A stretch of 64,000 nucleotides of DNA from Flexilinea flocculi (GCF_001192795.1 NZ_DF968181.1:2160974-2224973), one strand, 5' to 3'; shown: positions 44,870 to 54,182, counted from the stretch's first letter. Numbers and translations: made by a program. The notes: generated from the letters alone by a model not told the origin.

Positions 44870-46137
44870 TAGTTTTTCGCCTCAATTTCCCATGATAATC
44901 TTGGACGAATCAATCCGGTGCGCGGTTCCGGCCATTGCGTTCCCGGCGCTCCGGTGCCATCCACATGAAATACAAGCGCTTGTTCATCGTGAAAATATCT
45001 CTTGATTTTAAAAGTACTTGCATTGACTCCTAAAACAAAACGTCCTTCATTCAAGAAATCCGCAGGAATTGTGCATCGGCTGATGTAAGTTCCCTTGTCA
45101 CGTACGCTGAATTCCTCGAATCTTTCTGAATCATCGACGTCAAAAGAAGTAAAAATAAATTCCCCCCGTACACTGATTAAATAGATGCCAACCCGCAATC
45201 CGGTGATCGCTTCCTCTAATTGATATTCGAACTCGATATGAATCGGCTGTGTTGAACGAACAGTATCCGAAATGTTTCCTTGATCGTTCAGAATTCGTAT
45301 CGCCACCGGTACAAAGGGAGCTGCTTCGGCAGGAATTTCATCCGGAGTCCATACTCGAAACCCTTCCTGTGAAAAACCATGTGATAAATAGTAATCTACT
45401 GCTTCAGCTGAGGGAGCCTGCATTACGAGTTTGCCTTTTTCCAAAACAATTGTCTCTTGCGTAAGCCGTAGAATGGCTGACATATTATGACTGACAAACA
45501 GCACGGTTCTGCCCTGATCGGCGACATCGCTCATTTTTCCGAGGCATTTCCTTTGGAATTCAGCATCGCCGACAGCTAATACTTCATCAATCACTAATAT
45601 TTCCGGTTCGAGGTGAGCCGATACTGCAAAGGCAAGACGCAGATACATACCGCTTGAATATCGTTTTACAGGTGTATCAATAAACTCTTCTACTTCTGAG
45701 AAGGCAATAATTTCATCCATTTTTCGGGATATTTCTTCATGCTTCATCCCTAAAATCGCACCGTTTAAATAGATATTTTCCCTTCCCGTTAATTCGGGAT
45801 GAAAACCTGTTCCAACTTCCAGCAAAGATCCGACTCTTCCGGAAATGGTCGCAGACCCGACAGTTGGTTCTGTCACTCGGGAAAGAATCTTCAATAATGT
45901 GCTTTTTCCGGCGCCATTGCGACCGACGATCCCCAACGCCATCCCTTTTTCAACATTAAAGGAAATATCTTTTAGTGCCCAGAAAGAATTTGCATCAGTC
46001 ATTTTCCCATGCAGACGTTTTTTAGGTTTGGTAAACGTATCGATTAACGTCTCCCGAAAAGTTCGATAAGAGGCAGGCGCAGCACCGATCCTGTATCTCT
46101 TGCCAATATGACTTACAATGACTGAATTTTGAGGCAC
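44869..46137 (-). CDS. wzt: Polysaccharide ABC exporter ATPase with glycan-binding domain (Wzt)
   Basis: ATPase of the O-antigen/teichoic-acid export class, 422 residues. Walker A VGRNGAGKST (71-80), signature RYSSGMYLRLAFA and Walker B ILVIDEVLAVGD are present. The C-terminal region (about 290-420) is a beta-rich Wzt-like domain that recognises a modified chain end before export. It follows the Wzm permease gene after 12 bp. The extension indicates an ABC-dependent, not Wzy-dependent, pathway. Confidence 0.93.
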   Translation of the reverse strand: MPQNSVIVSHIGKRYRIGAAPASYRTFRETLIDTFTKPKKRLHGKMTDANSFWALKDISFNVEKGMALGIVGRNGAGKSTLLKILSRVTEPTVGSATISGRVGSLLEVGTGFHPELTGRENIYLNGAILGMKHEEISRKMDEIIAFSEVEEFIDTPVKRYSSGMYLRLAFAVSAHLEPEILVIDEVLAVGDAEFQRKCLGKMSDVADQGRTVLFVSHNMSAILRLTQETIVLEKGKLVMQAPSAEAVDYYLSHGFSQEGFRVWTPDEIPAEAAPFVPVAIRILNDQGNISDTVRSTQPIHIEFEYQLEEAITGLRVGIYLISVRGEFIFTSFDVDDSERFEEFSVRDKGTYISRCTIPADFLNEGRFVLGVNASTFKIKRYFHDEQALVFHVDGTGAPGTQWPEPRTGLIRPRLSWEIEAKN

Positions 46138-46149
46138 GATGTACTCCTC

Positions 46150-46998
46150 TTAAATGAGATCGGCGAATTGCTTTTCCATCCGCCGGAAATAGACCAAGCC
46201 GCTGATCAAAATCAGAATTGAGATCACCGAACTGAAAACAATGCTTTGTATCGGCACTGTATTGTAAACACCTAATAAAGATGAACGAAATCCATTGACA
46301 ACGCCCACCATCGGATTCAGATTATAGATAAACTGCAATTTTGGATTTGAAATCATTCCTGATCCATATGCAATCGGAGTTAAATACATCCAAAGCTGAC
46401 AAATAAATGGAATGATGTAGCCAATATCCCGATATAAAACATCCATTGCCGAAAACCATAAGGCAACCCCAAGGGATGTAATGATGGTTAAGAGAATGTA
46501 AAATGGAATTAATAGCAAATAAATGTTTGGTGAATAATGATAGTAAATCATCATAAAAATTAAAATAGGTACAGCAACGAAAAAATCCACGATGCAAGCC
46601 AAAACACTGGAAAGCGGCAAAACCACACGCGGAAAATAAATTTTTGTGATCATATTGCGGTTTGTAACCAGAGAACGGCTGGCATTTCTTAACGAATTTT
46701 CAAAGAGCTGCCATGGAAGCAAACCGGCCAGTGAAAACAATGGATAAGGGATGCCATCCGAAGGTACTCTTGCCAATCCACCAAAGAAAATCGAAAAGAC
46801 AACCATAGTCATGACAGGTTGAATAATCGCCCAGGCAACGCCTAAGACAGTCTGTTTATAGCGGACTTTCAGATCCCGCCATGTCATAAAAAATATCAGT
46901 TCGCGCGATCGTATTAATTCTTTTAAATCGACAATTTTCCAGCCTTGTGAAGGTTGAATGATCGTTTTAGTTGTTTCTGGTTCATTGATTACATTCAA
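46150..46998 (-). CDS. wzm: Polysaccharide ABC exporter permease (Wzm)
   Basis: ABC-2 type permease of 282 residues with six hydrophobic segments. It includes the RSRELIFFMTWRDLKVRYKQTVLG opening, LLPWQLFENSLRNASRSL and NPMVGVVNGFRSSLLG typical of Wzm/TagG/RfbA transporters. It forms the channel that carries lipid-linked glycan across the membrane together with Wzt. It is second after the GDP-fucose-synthase-like gene by 14 bp. Confidence 0.92.
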   Translation of the reverse strand: MNVINEPETTKTIIQPSQGWKIVDLKELIRSRELIFFMTWRDLKVRYKQTVLGVAWAIIQPVMTMVVFSIFFGGLARVPSDGIPYPLFSLAGLLPWQLFENSLRNASRSLVTNRNMITKIYFPRVVLPLSSVLACIVDFFVAVPILIFMMIYYHYSPNIYLLLIPFYILLTIITSLGVALWFSAMDVLYRDIGYIIPFICQLWMYLTPIAYGSGMISNPKLQFIYNLNPMVGVVNGFRSSLLGVYNTVPIQSIVFSSVISILILISGLVYFRRMEKQFADLI

Positions 46999-47012
46999 AA
47001 TATTGCTCCGAA

Positions 47013-47984
47013 TCAGCCTTTTTTCAATATTGCATCACGGTTTGAAATGTAGTATTCAATCGTATTTTTCAATCCGGTATCAAAATCCATCTTTGCGGAA
47101 AAGCCAAAATATTCTTTTGCCCGTGTTACATCCAGCGCCCTCCGCGGTTGTCCATTTGGTTTTGTCGGATCAAAGACAATTTTTCCTTTAAAACCGGTCA
47201 ATACTGCTATTTTTTCCGCCAGGTCTCGTATGGAAATTTCGTTGCCAGAGCCGATGTTAACAGGATCGGGACCATTATAAAACTCGGCAGCCATGACAAT
47301 ACCTTCAGCTGCATCACCCGCGTAAATAAATTCTCGCGTTGGAGTTCCATCGCCCCAAATGATGACTTCCGGATCGCCCTTCAGTTTGGCTTCATAACAT
47401 TTGTGAATTAGTGCGGGAATGACATGAGAAGAGCGTGGACTGAAATTATCACGCGGACCATATAAGTTGACCGGCAGCAGATAGATCGAATTAAAGCCGT
47501 ATTGCTGACGATAAGCTTGTGACTGAACAAGAAGCATCTTCTTCGCTAATCCATATGGGGCATTCGTTTCTTCCGGATATCCATTCCAGAGATCGGATTC
47601 TTTGAATGGAATCGGCGTGTATTTTGGATAAGCACAAATGGTACCGACTGCCACCATTTTTTCAACACCGAATTTCCACGATTCATGGATCAGTTGAACA
47701 CCCATCATCAGATTATCATAAAAGAATTCTGCAGGATGTTCTCGATTAGCGCCGATCCCGCCCACATTGGCGGCCAAATGGATGATGACATCCGGTCTGG
47801 AATCTTCCAGCATTCGTTTGATATCAGCGGCATTGATCAAATTGTAATTTTTTGAGGCAGGAATAAAAAAATCATGAATTCCGCGTCTATGCAAACTTTC
47901 CTGAACAAATGATCCTAAAAAACCTGAGCCGCCAGTGATACAAATTCTTTTACCTGAAAGCGGAGAAACTTCCGTCATAAACAT
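47013..47984 (-). CDS. fcl: GDP-L-fucose synthase family protein
   Basis: SDR epimerase/reductase of 323 residues. [44 protein letters not shown] and APYGLAKKM (YxxxK) are the standard motifs of GDP-L-fucose synthase (WcaG), which converts GDP-4-keto-6-deoxymannose to GDP-L-fucose. No GDP-mannose 4,6-dehydratase (gmd) gene is in the window. The start is ATG 47984 or ATG 47978; both have GGAGGGGTAAGGA nearby. It is the first biosynthetic gene of the locus. Confidence 0.9.
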   Translation of the reverse strand: MFMTEVSPLSGKRICITGGSGFLGSFVQESLHRRGIHDFFIPASKNYNLINAADIKRMLEDSRPDVIIHLAANVGGIGANREHPAEFFYDNLMMGVQLIHESWKFGVEKMVAVGTICAYPKYTPIPFKESDLWNGYPEETNAPYGLAKKMLLVQSQAYRQQYGFNSIYLLPVNLYGPRDNFSPRSSHVIPALIHKCYEAKLKGDPEVIIWGDGTPTREFIYAGDAAEGIVMAAEFYNGPDPVNIGSGNEISIRDLAEKIAVLTGFKGKIVFDPTKPNGQPRRALDVTRAKEYFGFSAKMDFDTGLKNTIEYYISNRDAILKKG

Positions 47985-48006
47985 GTCCTTACCCCTCCGT
48001 CAGAAA

Positions 48007-48537
48007 TTATTTCGAATCATCAGGGATTGTTAAAAACAACTTTAATCCCTGGATATCAACAACCGGCAACTTCATCTCTTTCTGAGCAGCCGTTTTTTGA
48101 TCAATGATTTTGAAACCTTGTTCAATTCCGGTCAGTCGGCAGATTTCAGCGACGTCTCCATCCCCGTTTAGAATCAAAGCACTATAATGTGCTTCAGAAC
48201 ATTGATCCAAAACAGATTTCATTCGTTGTCTTAATAATCGATAAAGCTGAAAGGAAGAATGAATATAGTCAACTGCCAAACGTGTGCGAAGAGCCAATCC
48301 TTCCGGAGTAATGATATATTTGAGTTTCCTGCGCTCCAGTCGTTGGATCTTCAAATAGCCCTTATCCACCAGATGCTTGACATGCCAGTTAATTGTTCCG
48401 ACAGCTACACCAAGCTTGTTCGCAAGGACTGCCTGGGTGGAATTCGGATTTTCCTCAAGCAATTCCAAAATATCCAGGTCTTTCAGGTCTTCATTATCGT
48501 CATATCCCTGATCGGGGCTTAATATCGTCATAGGCAT
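48007..48537 (-). CDS. Winged-helix transcriptional regulator of the polysaccharide locus
   Basis: This 176-residue protein has an N-terminal winged helix (LDILELLEENPNSTQAVLANKLGVAVGTINWHVKHLVDKGYLKI), similar in plan to the EPS-associated MarR-like regulators found at the heads of exopolysaccharide loci. The rest is a helical domain followed by a short nucleotide-recognising-like segment (LILNGDGDVAEICRLTGI), function unknown. The gene is the first of the long minus-strand operon, so it probably regulates the locus and itself. The start may be ATG 48537 or ATG 48531. Confidence 0.82.
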   Translation of the reverse strand: MPMTILSPDQGYDDNEDLKDLDILELLEENPNSTQAVLANKLGVAVGTINWHVKHLVDKGYLKIQRLERRKLKYIITPEGLALRTRLAVDYIHSSFQLYRLLRQRMKSVLDQCSEAHYSALILNGDGDVAEICRLTGIEQGFKIIDQKTAAQKEMKLPVVDIQGLKLFLTIPDDSK

Positions 48538-48555
48538 CTAATATTCAATAGCTGA

Positions 48556-48583
48556 ATTATACCTTGTTTTCATCGAAGGTCAA
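48556..48583 (-). promoter_or_regulatory. Promoter of the polysaccharide locus
   Basis: On the minus strand TTGACC (48578-48583) and TATAAT (48556-48561) are 16 bp apart, close to consensus. The predicted start point near 48549 leaves a 5' leader of only about 12 nt before the regulator ATG. Confidence 0.65.
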
Positions 48584-48652
48584 GGTAAGCCATTCAGTTC
48601 TGATTTGTCAGGGTCATTTGTCTTGATAATCAAAAACAAATGTCATTACATT

Positions 48653-48775
48653 TCAGCGTTTCATAAGATGGGGAAATTTTTTTTGTTGTGCTGTTATTGT
48701 GCGAAGCGCAAAACCAACACAGCAACATGTTTTCTCGATTGATTCGAAAGGTTGGTTTCTATTGCGAATGGCTGA
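48653..48775. repeat. Interspersed palindromic element, copy 10
   Basis: The left end TCAGCGTTTCATAAG and right end TTGCGAATGGCTGA are degenerate inverted ends. The imperfect stem pairs TGTTGTGCTGTTATTGTGC with GCGCAAAACCAACACAGCAACA around a GAA loop. A weaker related patch at about 48906-48977 (ATCAGCAATTCC with TATTTCAAATTGC), then an inverted pair ACCATAGAATCC/GGATTCTATGGT at 49068-49114 and a degenerate right end to 49206, fill the rest of 48538-49214; no gene is seen there. Confidence 0.65.
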
Positions 48776-49241
48776 TTACATTGATTATTTGAATTTCCCG
48801 AGGGATGCAAATAATTCTGCTATGAACGGGAGTGATTCATTATAGCTGAATCACACTGAAGGATTATCACTCTTTTCGCAGCATAATTCAACCTTTCATT
48901 TGAAAAATCAGCAATTCCATATTTAATAGAGCCAATTGAATGATGAGGGAACTCTTTCCTCCCGATATTTCAAATTGCATACGTAATAATGGACAAAACT
49001 GGTAATAATTGCCTTGAAATACAATATAAAAAGTTGTTCTCAGATTAAAATCAAAAAAAAGACAGAAACCATAGAATCCAATGATTTCAATATATATAGA
49101 AAGGATTCTATGGTGTTGTGTTGTCTGTGTAATCCGTATTCAAATCACACAACAGTCTTTATTTCCAATTGATTCAAAAAGAAAGACGGTATTTCAAATC
49201 ACTGCAATGAATCGATGAAGTTTGACAGAATGGAGCAAAAA

Positions 49242-50405
49242 ATGGATATTCCGCAAGATTTCGATAACCAGATCATACACTGGCGTCGCTTTTTTCATCA
49301 AAATCCTGAAGTTAGTCTCAAAGAAAAAACGACAACACAAAAAATCGATGAGATATTACAGTCCTTAAATATCTGGACCTATGCCATCGGTCCGACAGGA
49401 ATTTGCGGCATTGTAATCGGAGAAAAGAAAAGCATCAATGCAACAGTCTGCCTGAGGGCTGACATCGATGCATTATGTATGGAAGAACAGAGTTGCACCC
49501 CTTATCGATCTGTAAATAAGGGAGTAGCGCATGCCTGCGGTCATGACGGACATACAGCTTCTCTCCTGGGAGCTGCACGTTTGCTACAGCGAAACAGGGC
49601 TTCGTTTGGCGGTACAGTTAAATTACTCTTTCAACCTGCTGAAGAAATCTGTGAAGGGGCAAAAATTCTTGTCGAAAAAGGGGAGTTTGATGATGTTGAT
49701 TGTGCGCTTGGAATACACTTTATGCCGACGCTTGAATATGGGAAAATCTGTTGTGCCGCCGGTCCGGTGATGGCTGGTTGTGACTATTTTCAAATAACAG
49801 TTCAAGGAAAAGGTGGACATATCAGCACCCCTCATCTGGCAGCGAATCCGTTGCTTGCCGCAGCTCAAATTTTGAACAGTCTCCAATCTATTATCACACA
49901 GCAGTTTTCGCCATCAGAAGAGATATTAATAGGGGTCGGGAAGTTTTCAGGAGGAACACAATATAACATTATTCCCAATGAAGCGTGTATGGAAGGAACC
50001 ATTCGATATTATGATCCGAATTCCCAATCAGCCGCACAGACAGCGATACGCAACATGGCTGAGAATATCGCCAGAGCTTACCATACAGAAGCAGTAGTTG
50101 CGTTTAAGGAATTTACACCGCCAGTGATCAATCCGGAGAATCTTGCAGAATTCGGGCAAAAAATTGCTTCAGAAATTGTCGGAGAGAAAAACGTCATAGC
50201 CAAATTCGAGAAATCGCTGGCTGGAGATGATTTTGCATTTTATCAGCGAAAAGCCCCCGGATTATATGTGAAAATCGGATCAGCAAATCCAGAAAAACCG
50301 GAGACTCTGCACCCGCTGCATCACGCCGCATTCGATATCGAAGAAAAAGCGTTATCGATAGCAGCCAGGTATTATACAGAATTTGCCATAAAATACCTTA
50401 ATTGA
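49242..50405 (+). CDS. M20-family amidohydrolase (aminoacylase/IAA-amide hydrolase type)
   Basis: Metal-dependent hydrolase of 387 residues that cleaves N-acylated amino acids or small amides. The motifs are LRADIDAL, ACGHDGHTASLLGAA, QPAEEICEGA, GIHFMPT and GDDFAFY, with the conserved Cys/His/Glu metal ligands. I prefer ATG 49242 (MDIPQDFDN), which has GGAG six bases ahead, over ATG 49215. It is followed by the peptide transporter operon and an amidohydrolase, together suggesting use of acylated amino acids or peptides. Confidence 0.9.
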   Translation: MDIPQDFDNQIIHWRRFFHQNPEVSLKEKTTTQKIDEILQSLNIWTYAIGPTGICGIVIGEKKSINATVCLRADIDALCMEEQSCTPYRSVNKGVAHACGHDGHTASLLGAARLLQRNRASFGGTVKLLFQPAEEICEGAKILVEKGEFDDVDCALGIHFMPTLEYGKICCAAGPVMAGCDYFQITVQGKGGHISTPHLAANPLLAAAQILNSLQSIITQQFSPSEEILIGVGKFSGGTQYNIIPNEACMEGTIRYYDPNSQSAAQTAIRNMAENIARAYHTEAVVAFKEFTPPVINPENLAEFGQKIASEIVGEKNVIAKFEKSLAGDDFAFYQRKAPGLYVKIGSANPEKPETLHPLHHAAFDIEEKALSIAARYYTEFAIKYLN

Positions 50406-50410
50406 GTCTG

Positions 50411-50508
50411 GCAGCAGTGAGTCGAAGTATGAAAAGAACTCGTTGTCGTTCTTACGGTCTAACGCGTTTTCTTCAAAACAACGATAAATTTTTCAAATAA
50501 CTGCTGAA
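50411..50508. repeat. Interspersed palindromic element, copy 11 (degenerate)
   Basis: GCAGCAGTGAGTCGAA on the left and TTCAAATAACTGCTGAA on the right are inverted ends. The core has TCGTTGT...ACAACGA, a short stem. It follows the M20 gene and lies just before the promoter of the next operon. Confidence 0.6.
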
Positions 50509-50523
50509 TTGTAATAAGATATC

Positions 50524-50551
50524 TTGACGAAACACCTAATCTTTTTATAAT
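50524..50551 (+). promoter_or_regulatory. Promoter of the peptide transporter operon
   Basis: TTGACG (50524-50529) and a perfect TATAAT (50546-50551) with a 16-bp spacer. The start point would be near 50558, about 235 nt ahead of the binding-protein gene, leaving a long leader. Confidence 0.7.
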
Positions 50552-50557
50552 ACCTGC

Positions 50558-50641
50558 ATGTTTAATTTTAAGAACCAGTTATATATAATTATGTGCTTGT
50601 GTACCTGGCGGGGAATTCCTTTTCTGAACAGCTTTGGCTGA
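50558..50641 (+). CDS. Possible 27-residue leaderless leader peptide
   Basis: An ATG falls almost exactly at the predicted transcription start of the peptide-transporter operon and opens 27 codons (MFNFKNQLYII, then MCLCTWRGIPFLNSFG) ending in TGA. There is no ribosome site, so translation would be leaderless. Downstream is a terminator hairpin, so it could act as an attenuator leader. It may equally be chance. Confidence 0.3.
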   Translation: MFNFKNQLYIIMCLCTWRGIPFLNSFG

Positions 50642-50666
50642 TGTTCTTGCAACTTTAGACAAACTG

Positions 50667-50717
50667 ACGAACGGAATTCCTCGTTATTTTATTGGCTGAG
50701 AAGTCCGTTCGTTTTTT
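50667..50717 (+). terminator. Terminator-like hairpin in the leader of the peptide transporter operon
   Basis: ACGAACGGA (50667-50675) pairs with TCCGTTCGT (50704-50712), and CTC/GAG can pair inside; TTTTTT follows. It lies between the promoter and the first gene, so it is a candidate attenuator. The sequence GGAATTCC occurs twice in the leader (50612-50619 and 50673-50680), is self-complementary, and could form a competing pairing. Confidence 0.65.
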
Positions 50718-50793
50718 AATTTAACCAATATCATCAAGATGGAGGCTTGCGAACGGGATATTTTTTGACTCGAAAAAAACGAAGGAGTAAATC

Positions 50794-52386
50794 ATGAAAA
50801 ATCGAAAGTGTCTTGTTTTAATCTTGTCCCTGTTTGCTGTATTGTTTGGCACTGTGGCAGTGCCTGCCCAAAGCGGAACCAACGCTTTGACAATCGGAAT
50901 CTCTGTTGAACCCATATCTCTCGATCCAGCCGGTGGATTATATGTTCCTGAACAATTCTTAATTCAACAAATCTTCGATCCGCTGATCGCTGCAGATCCC
51001 GCATTAAATCTGCATCCTGCATTAGCAAAAAGCTGGGAAGTTAATGAAGATGGAACAGAATTTACATTTCATTTAAGAGAGGATGTGAAATTCCAGGATG
51101 GGACAAAATTCACAGGGGAAGCAGTAAAAATCTCCTTCGATCGTGCAGCAAAAGGAACCACTGTTGCAGCCGCTGCCCCCACAATTTTTTATGATTACAT
51201 AGAAACCCAGGTTGTTGATGATACAACTGTCGTCGTAAAATTTTCATCACCGCACGCTACATTTCTGCAGGATCTTACACGTCCCTGGCTGATGATTTCT
51301 TCTCCTGCTGCCATTGAAAAATATGGCGAAGATTATGGACAGCATCCAGTCGGCACGGGTCCCTTCATCCTGAAAGAATGGGCAACGCAGGACCACATTA
51401 CACTGACGAAAAACCCGGATTACAACTGGGCACCTGAATACATGGCTCACAACGGACCAGCTTTGCTGGATGAAATCACGTTCCGTTTTCTGCCGGAACA
51501 AGCTACTCGTATTGCAGCATTCCAGTCAGGTGAAGCTTCATTAGTACAGGATCCATCTTACTTAGAAGCATCACAAATGGCGACAGATCCGAATGTACAA
51601 CTCTTCACATTTGTCAATCCAGGCATGACATCCCATCAAATGATCAATGTGGAAAAAGCGCCGACTGATGATATCAATGTACGCAAAGCATTAATCTATG
51701 CAGTCGACCAGGAAACAATCTCACAGATTGCTTTCTATGGTCTGCAACCGGCTGCACATAGTGTGATTTCTCCCAGCACATGGGGATACAACGAAGAAGC
51801 TGCCCAACTATACAGTTATGATCCGGAAAAAGCTGCTGCATTGCTGGAAGAATCAGGATGGATTGACAGCAACGGTGACGGAATTCGCGAAAAAGACGGC
51901 GTGAATCTGCATATTGAGTACCCTGCCCTTCCGACATATGAAGAAGCGTTCATGGAACTGCTGGCATCGTATCTGCAAAAGGCAGGATTTGAAGTCAACA
52001 TAACAAAATTGGATGACGCTGGTATCTCTGAATTTGGTTTCGCAAGCAAACATAATATATTAAATATGGGTTGGATCAGCCGAGATCCCGCTGTACTGAG
52101 TTATGTTTATGATTCAGAAAATATTGAAGGCGGCAATCAATCCAGTTATACCCGTTTCCGCAACGATCGTCTGGATGAGATATTAAGGACTGCTCCGCAG
52201 ACAATCGATGAAGAAGCCCGCAAAGCATTGTATCAGGAAGCACAAATGATCATCATGGAGAATGCAATCGCGCTCCCGATTCATTGTTATGGCAGCGTTT
52301 ACCTTGCAGATTCAAATATCGCCGGATTCCGCTTTGATCCCGAAGGATTCCCTTATCTTTACGAAATATCAATCACGGCGGAATAA
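50794..52386 (+). CDS. Peptide/nickel-type ABC transporter binding protein (SBP family 5)
   Basis: Exported binding protein of 530 residues with an N-terminal signal peptide (cleavage near VPAQS). The family 5 signature is visible as LAKSWEVNEDGTEFTFHLREDVKFQDGTKFTGEAV. Residues such as VGTGPFILKEW and FEPGMTSHQM-like NPGMTSHQM fit DppA/OppA relatives. AAGGAG lies seven bases before ATG. The substrate is probably a peptide or N-acyl compound, given the neighbouring M20 and amidohydrolase genes. Confidence 0.92.
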   Translation: MKNRKCLVLILSLFAVLFGTVAVPAQSGTNALTIGISVEPISLDPAGGLYVPEQFLIQQIFDPLIAADPALNLHPALAKSWEVNEDGTEFTFHLREDVKFQDGTKFTGEAVKISFDRAAKGTTVAAAAPTIFYDYIETQVVDDTTVVVKFSSPHATFLQDLTRPWLMISSPAAIEKYGEDYGQHPVGTGPFILKEWATQDHITLTKNPDYNWAPEYMAHNGPALLDEITFRFLPEQATRIAAFQSGEASLVQDPSYLEASQMATDPNVQLFTFVNPGMTSHQMINVEKAPTDDINVRKALIYAVDQETISQIAFYGLQPAAHSVISPSTWGYNEEAAQLYSYDPEKAAALLEESGWIDSNGDGIREKDGVNLHIEYPALPTYEEAFMELLASYLQKAGFEVNITKLDDAGISEFGFASKHNILNMGWISRDPAVLSYVYDSENIEGGNQSSYTRFRNDRLDEILRTAPQTIDEEARKALYQEAQMIIMENAIALPIHCYGSVYLADSNIAGFRFDPEGFPYLYEISITAE

Positions 52387-52389
52387 TCG

Positions 52390-53316
52390 ATGTGGAGATA
52401 TCTTGGGCGTAGACTTCTGACATCCTTGTCGGTATTGATCGGCGTGTCGATCTTCACATTTTTGATGCTCCATCTGGTACCAGGTGATCCTGTCCACGCA
52501 CTTCTGGGCAGACAGGCAGTTACGCCCGAAAGACTTGAAGAACTTCGACAGGAATTGGGATTGAATGATCCCATTCCTGTCCAATATTTTAACTATATAA
52601 AAAATGTCGTACAAGGTGATCTCGGCCGGTCCTTAAAAACGAATCGCTCGGTTCTTGATTCGATCAAAGAACAATTTCCAAGCACACTTCAATTGACATT
52701 TTTTGCTCTATTGATCTCCAGTACATTCGGCATCCTCATCGGGACAATCTGTGCATTTTCACATAACTCCTGGTTTGACAAGATCCTGTCAATCGTTACA
52801 ATCAGCGGAATTTCGATTCCACCCTTTTTTTTTGGTTTGCTATTAATCCTGTTTTTCTCTGTAAAATTGAACTGGCTTCCGGCAGTCGCTAAAAGCAATG
52901 ATCCGGGGGGTTTAATTCTTCCAGCTTTCACGTTAGCAATTGGCGAAGCATGCTGGCTCGCACGTCTCGTACGGTCAAGTATCCTGGAAGAATTTAACAA
53001 AAACTATCAATGGACGGCACGGGCAAAAGGTGTTCGTGAAAGCACTGTCCTTTTTTATCATGTGCTCAGAAATTCTCTGATTCCCATTGTCACTGCAATC
53101 AGTTTGCAGTTTGTTTATTTGATGGCCGGATCTGTCGTGGTTGAATCCATTTTTGCCCGTCAGGGAATCGGGCGACTGGCTGTTACAGCAATACAAAACC
53201 GTGATTTTCCACTGGTACAGGGAACAGTTGCTTTTATTGCAGTGATTTATGTTTTGATCAACACGATTACTGATCTAATCTATGCTGTTGTTGATCCGAG
53301 GGTTCGATTGAAATGA
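52390..53316 (+). CDS. Peptide-type ABC transporter permease (DppB-like)
   Basis: Inner-membrane permease of 308 residues, six helices, with the DppB opening YLGRRLLTSLSVLIGVSIFTFL and HLVPGDPVHALLG. The conserved EAA loop region (ARAKGVRESTVLFYHVLRNSL) meets the ATPase. It begins 3 bp after the binding protein stop and overlaps the next gene by 4 bp. The usual two ATPase genes (DppD, DppF) are not found beside it. Confidence 0.93.
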   Translation: MWRYLGRRLLTSLSVLIGVSIFTFLMLHLVPGDPVHALLGRQAVTPERLEELRQELGLNDPIPVQYFNYIKNVVQGDLGRSLKTNRSVLDSIKEQFPSTLQLTFFALLISSTFGILIGTICAFSHNSWFDKILSIVTISGISIPPFFFGLLLILFFSVKLNWLPAVAKSNDPGGLILPAFTLAIGEACWLARLVRSSILEEFNKNYQWTARAKGVRESTVLFYHVLRNSLIPIVTAISLQFVYLMAGSVVVESIFARQGIGRLAVTAIQNRDFPLVQGTVAFIAVIYVLINTITDLIYAVVDPRVRLK

Positions 53317-54182
53317 ATAAGATAAATGATTTTCGACATGGCCTAATTTCCAAACCGCCCTCAGTCCTTTCATTGCTGAGCCATAACTTTTATTTTATTC
53401 TCGGGGTAGTTATCCTGATTCTCTTGATCTTGATCGCTGTTTTTGCGCCTCTGCTTGCAACGCATGATGTAAACTCAGCCGATCCAACAGCAACGTTTAT
53501 CGCTCCGAATGTGAATCAATGGATGGGGACAGATAACATCGGACGAGATATTTGGTCACGATTTGTCTTCGGTTCCCGGATTTCGCTCCTGGTTGGTCTG
53601 GCTGCGATGGTGATCGGGATGCTTTTCGGCTCAATATTAGGCATCATTGCAGGGTTTTATGGCTCTCTGATTGACAGTCTTCTTTCCTGGCTGACTGAAG
53701 TTTTAATGGCTTTCCCTGGAATGCTGCTTGCGTTATCCGTAATGGCGGTCTTGGGACCAGGTTTGACGAATGTCATTATTGCAGTAGGAATTGGATCCAT
53801 TCCTTCATTTATGCGGATGGCTCGCAGTTCTGTATTAAAAACGCGTGAAATGGATTACATTGAAGCAGCCAGAACGATCGGCTGTAAAGATTCCAGAATT
53901 CTATTTCGTCATATTCTTCCAAATATTCTAAGACCGTTGATTGTCCTGGCAACGCTGGGAATCGGCGGTGCAATACTGGAAGGTGCTTCACTCAGTTATC
54001 TCGGGCTTGGCGCCCAACCGATGACGCCAGAATGGGGTTCCATGCTTTCAGCAGGCAGAGGGTTTCTGACAAATGCCTGGTGGGTCAGCGTTTTTCCAGG
54101 TTTAGGAATTTTTCTGGCAATTCTCAGCATCAATCTGATCGGCGATGGACTTGGCGATGTGCTCGATCCGATTAATAAATAA
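53313..54182 (+). CDS. Peptide-type ABC transporter permease (DppC-like)
   Basis: Second permease of the transporter, 289 residues, beginning with a short cytoplasmic stretch and ending with NLIGDGLGDVLDP, the typical DppC end. MGTDNIGRDIWSRFVFGSRISLLVGL is the DppC hallmark and ARTIGCKDSRILFRHILPN the EAA loop. It is the last transporter gene; the 138-bp gap to the amidohydrolase holds no ATPase gene. Confidence 0.93.
   Translation: MNKINDFRHGLISKPPSVLSLLSHNFYFILGVVILILLILIAVFAPLLATHDVNSADPTATFIAPNVNQWMGTDNIGRDIWSRFVFGSRISLLVGLAAMVIGMLFGSILGIIAGFYGSLIDSLLSWLTEVLMAFPGMLLALSVMAVLGPGLTNVIIAVGIGSIPSFMRMARSSVLKTREMDYIEAARTIGCKDSRILFRHILPNILRPLIVLATLGIGGAILEGASLSYLGLGAQPMTPEWGSMLSAGRGFLTNAWWVSVFPGLGIFLAILSINLIGDGLGDVLDPINK

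Noticed and set aside
50524-50793. T-box leader ahead of the peptide transporter
   Set aside because: The conserved T-box antiterminator sequence with TGGNACC is absent.
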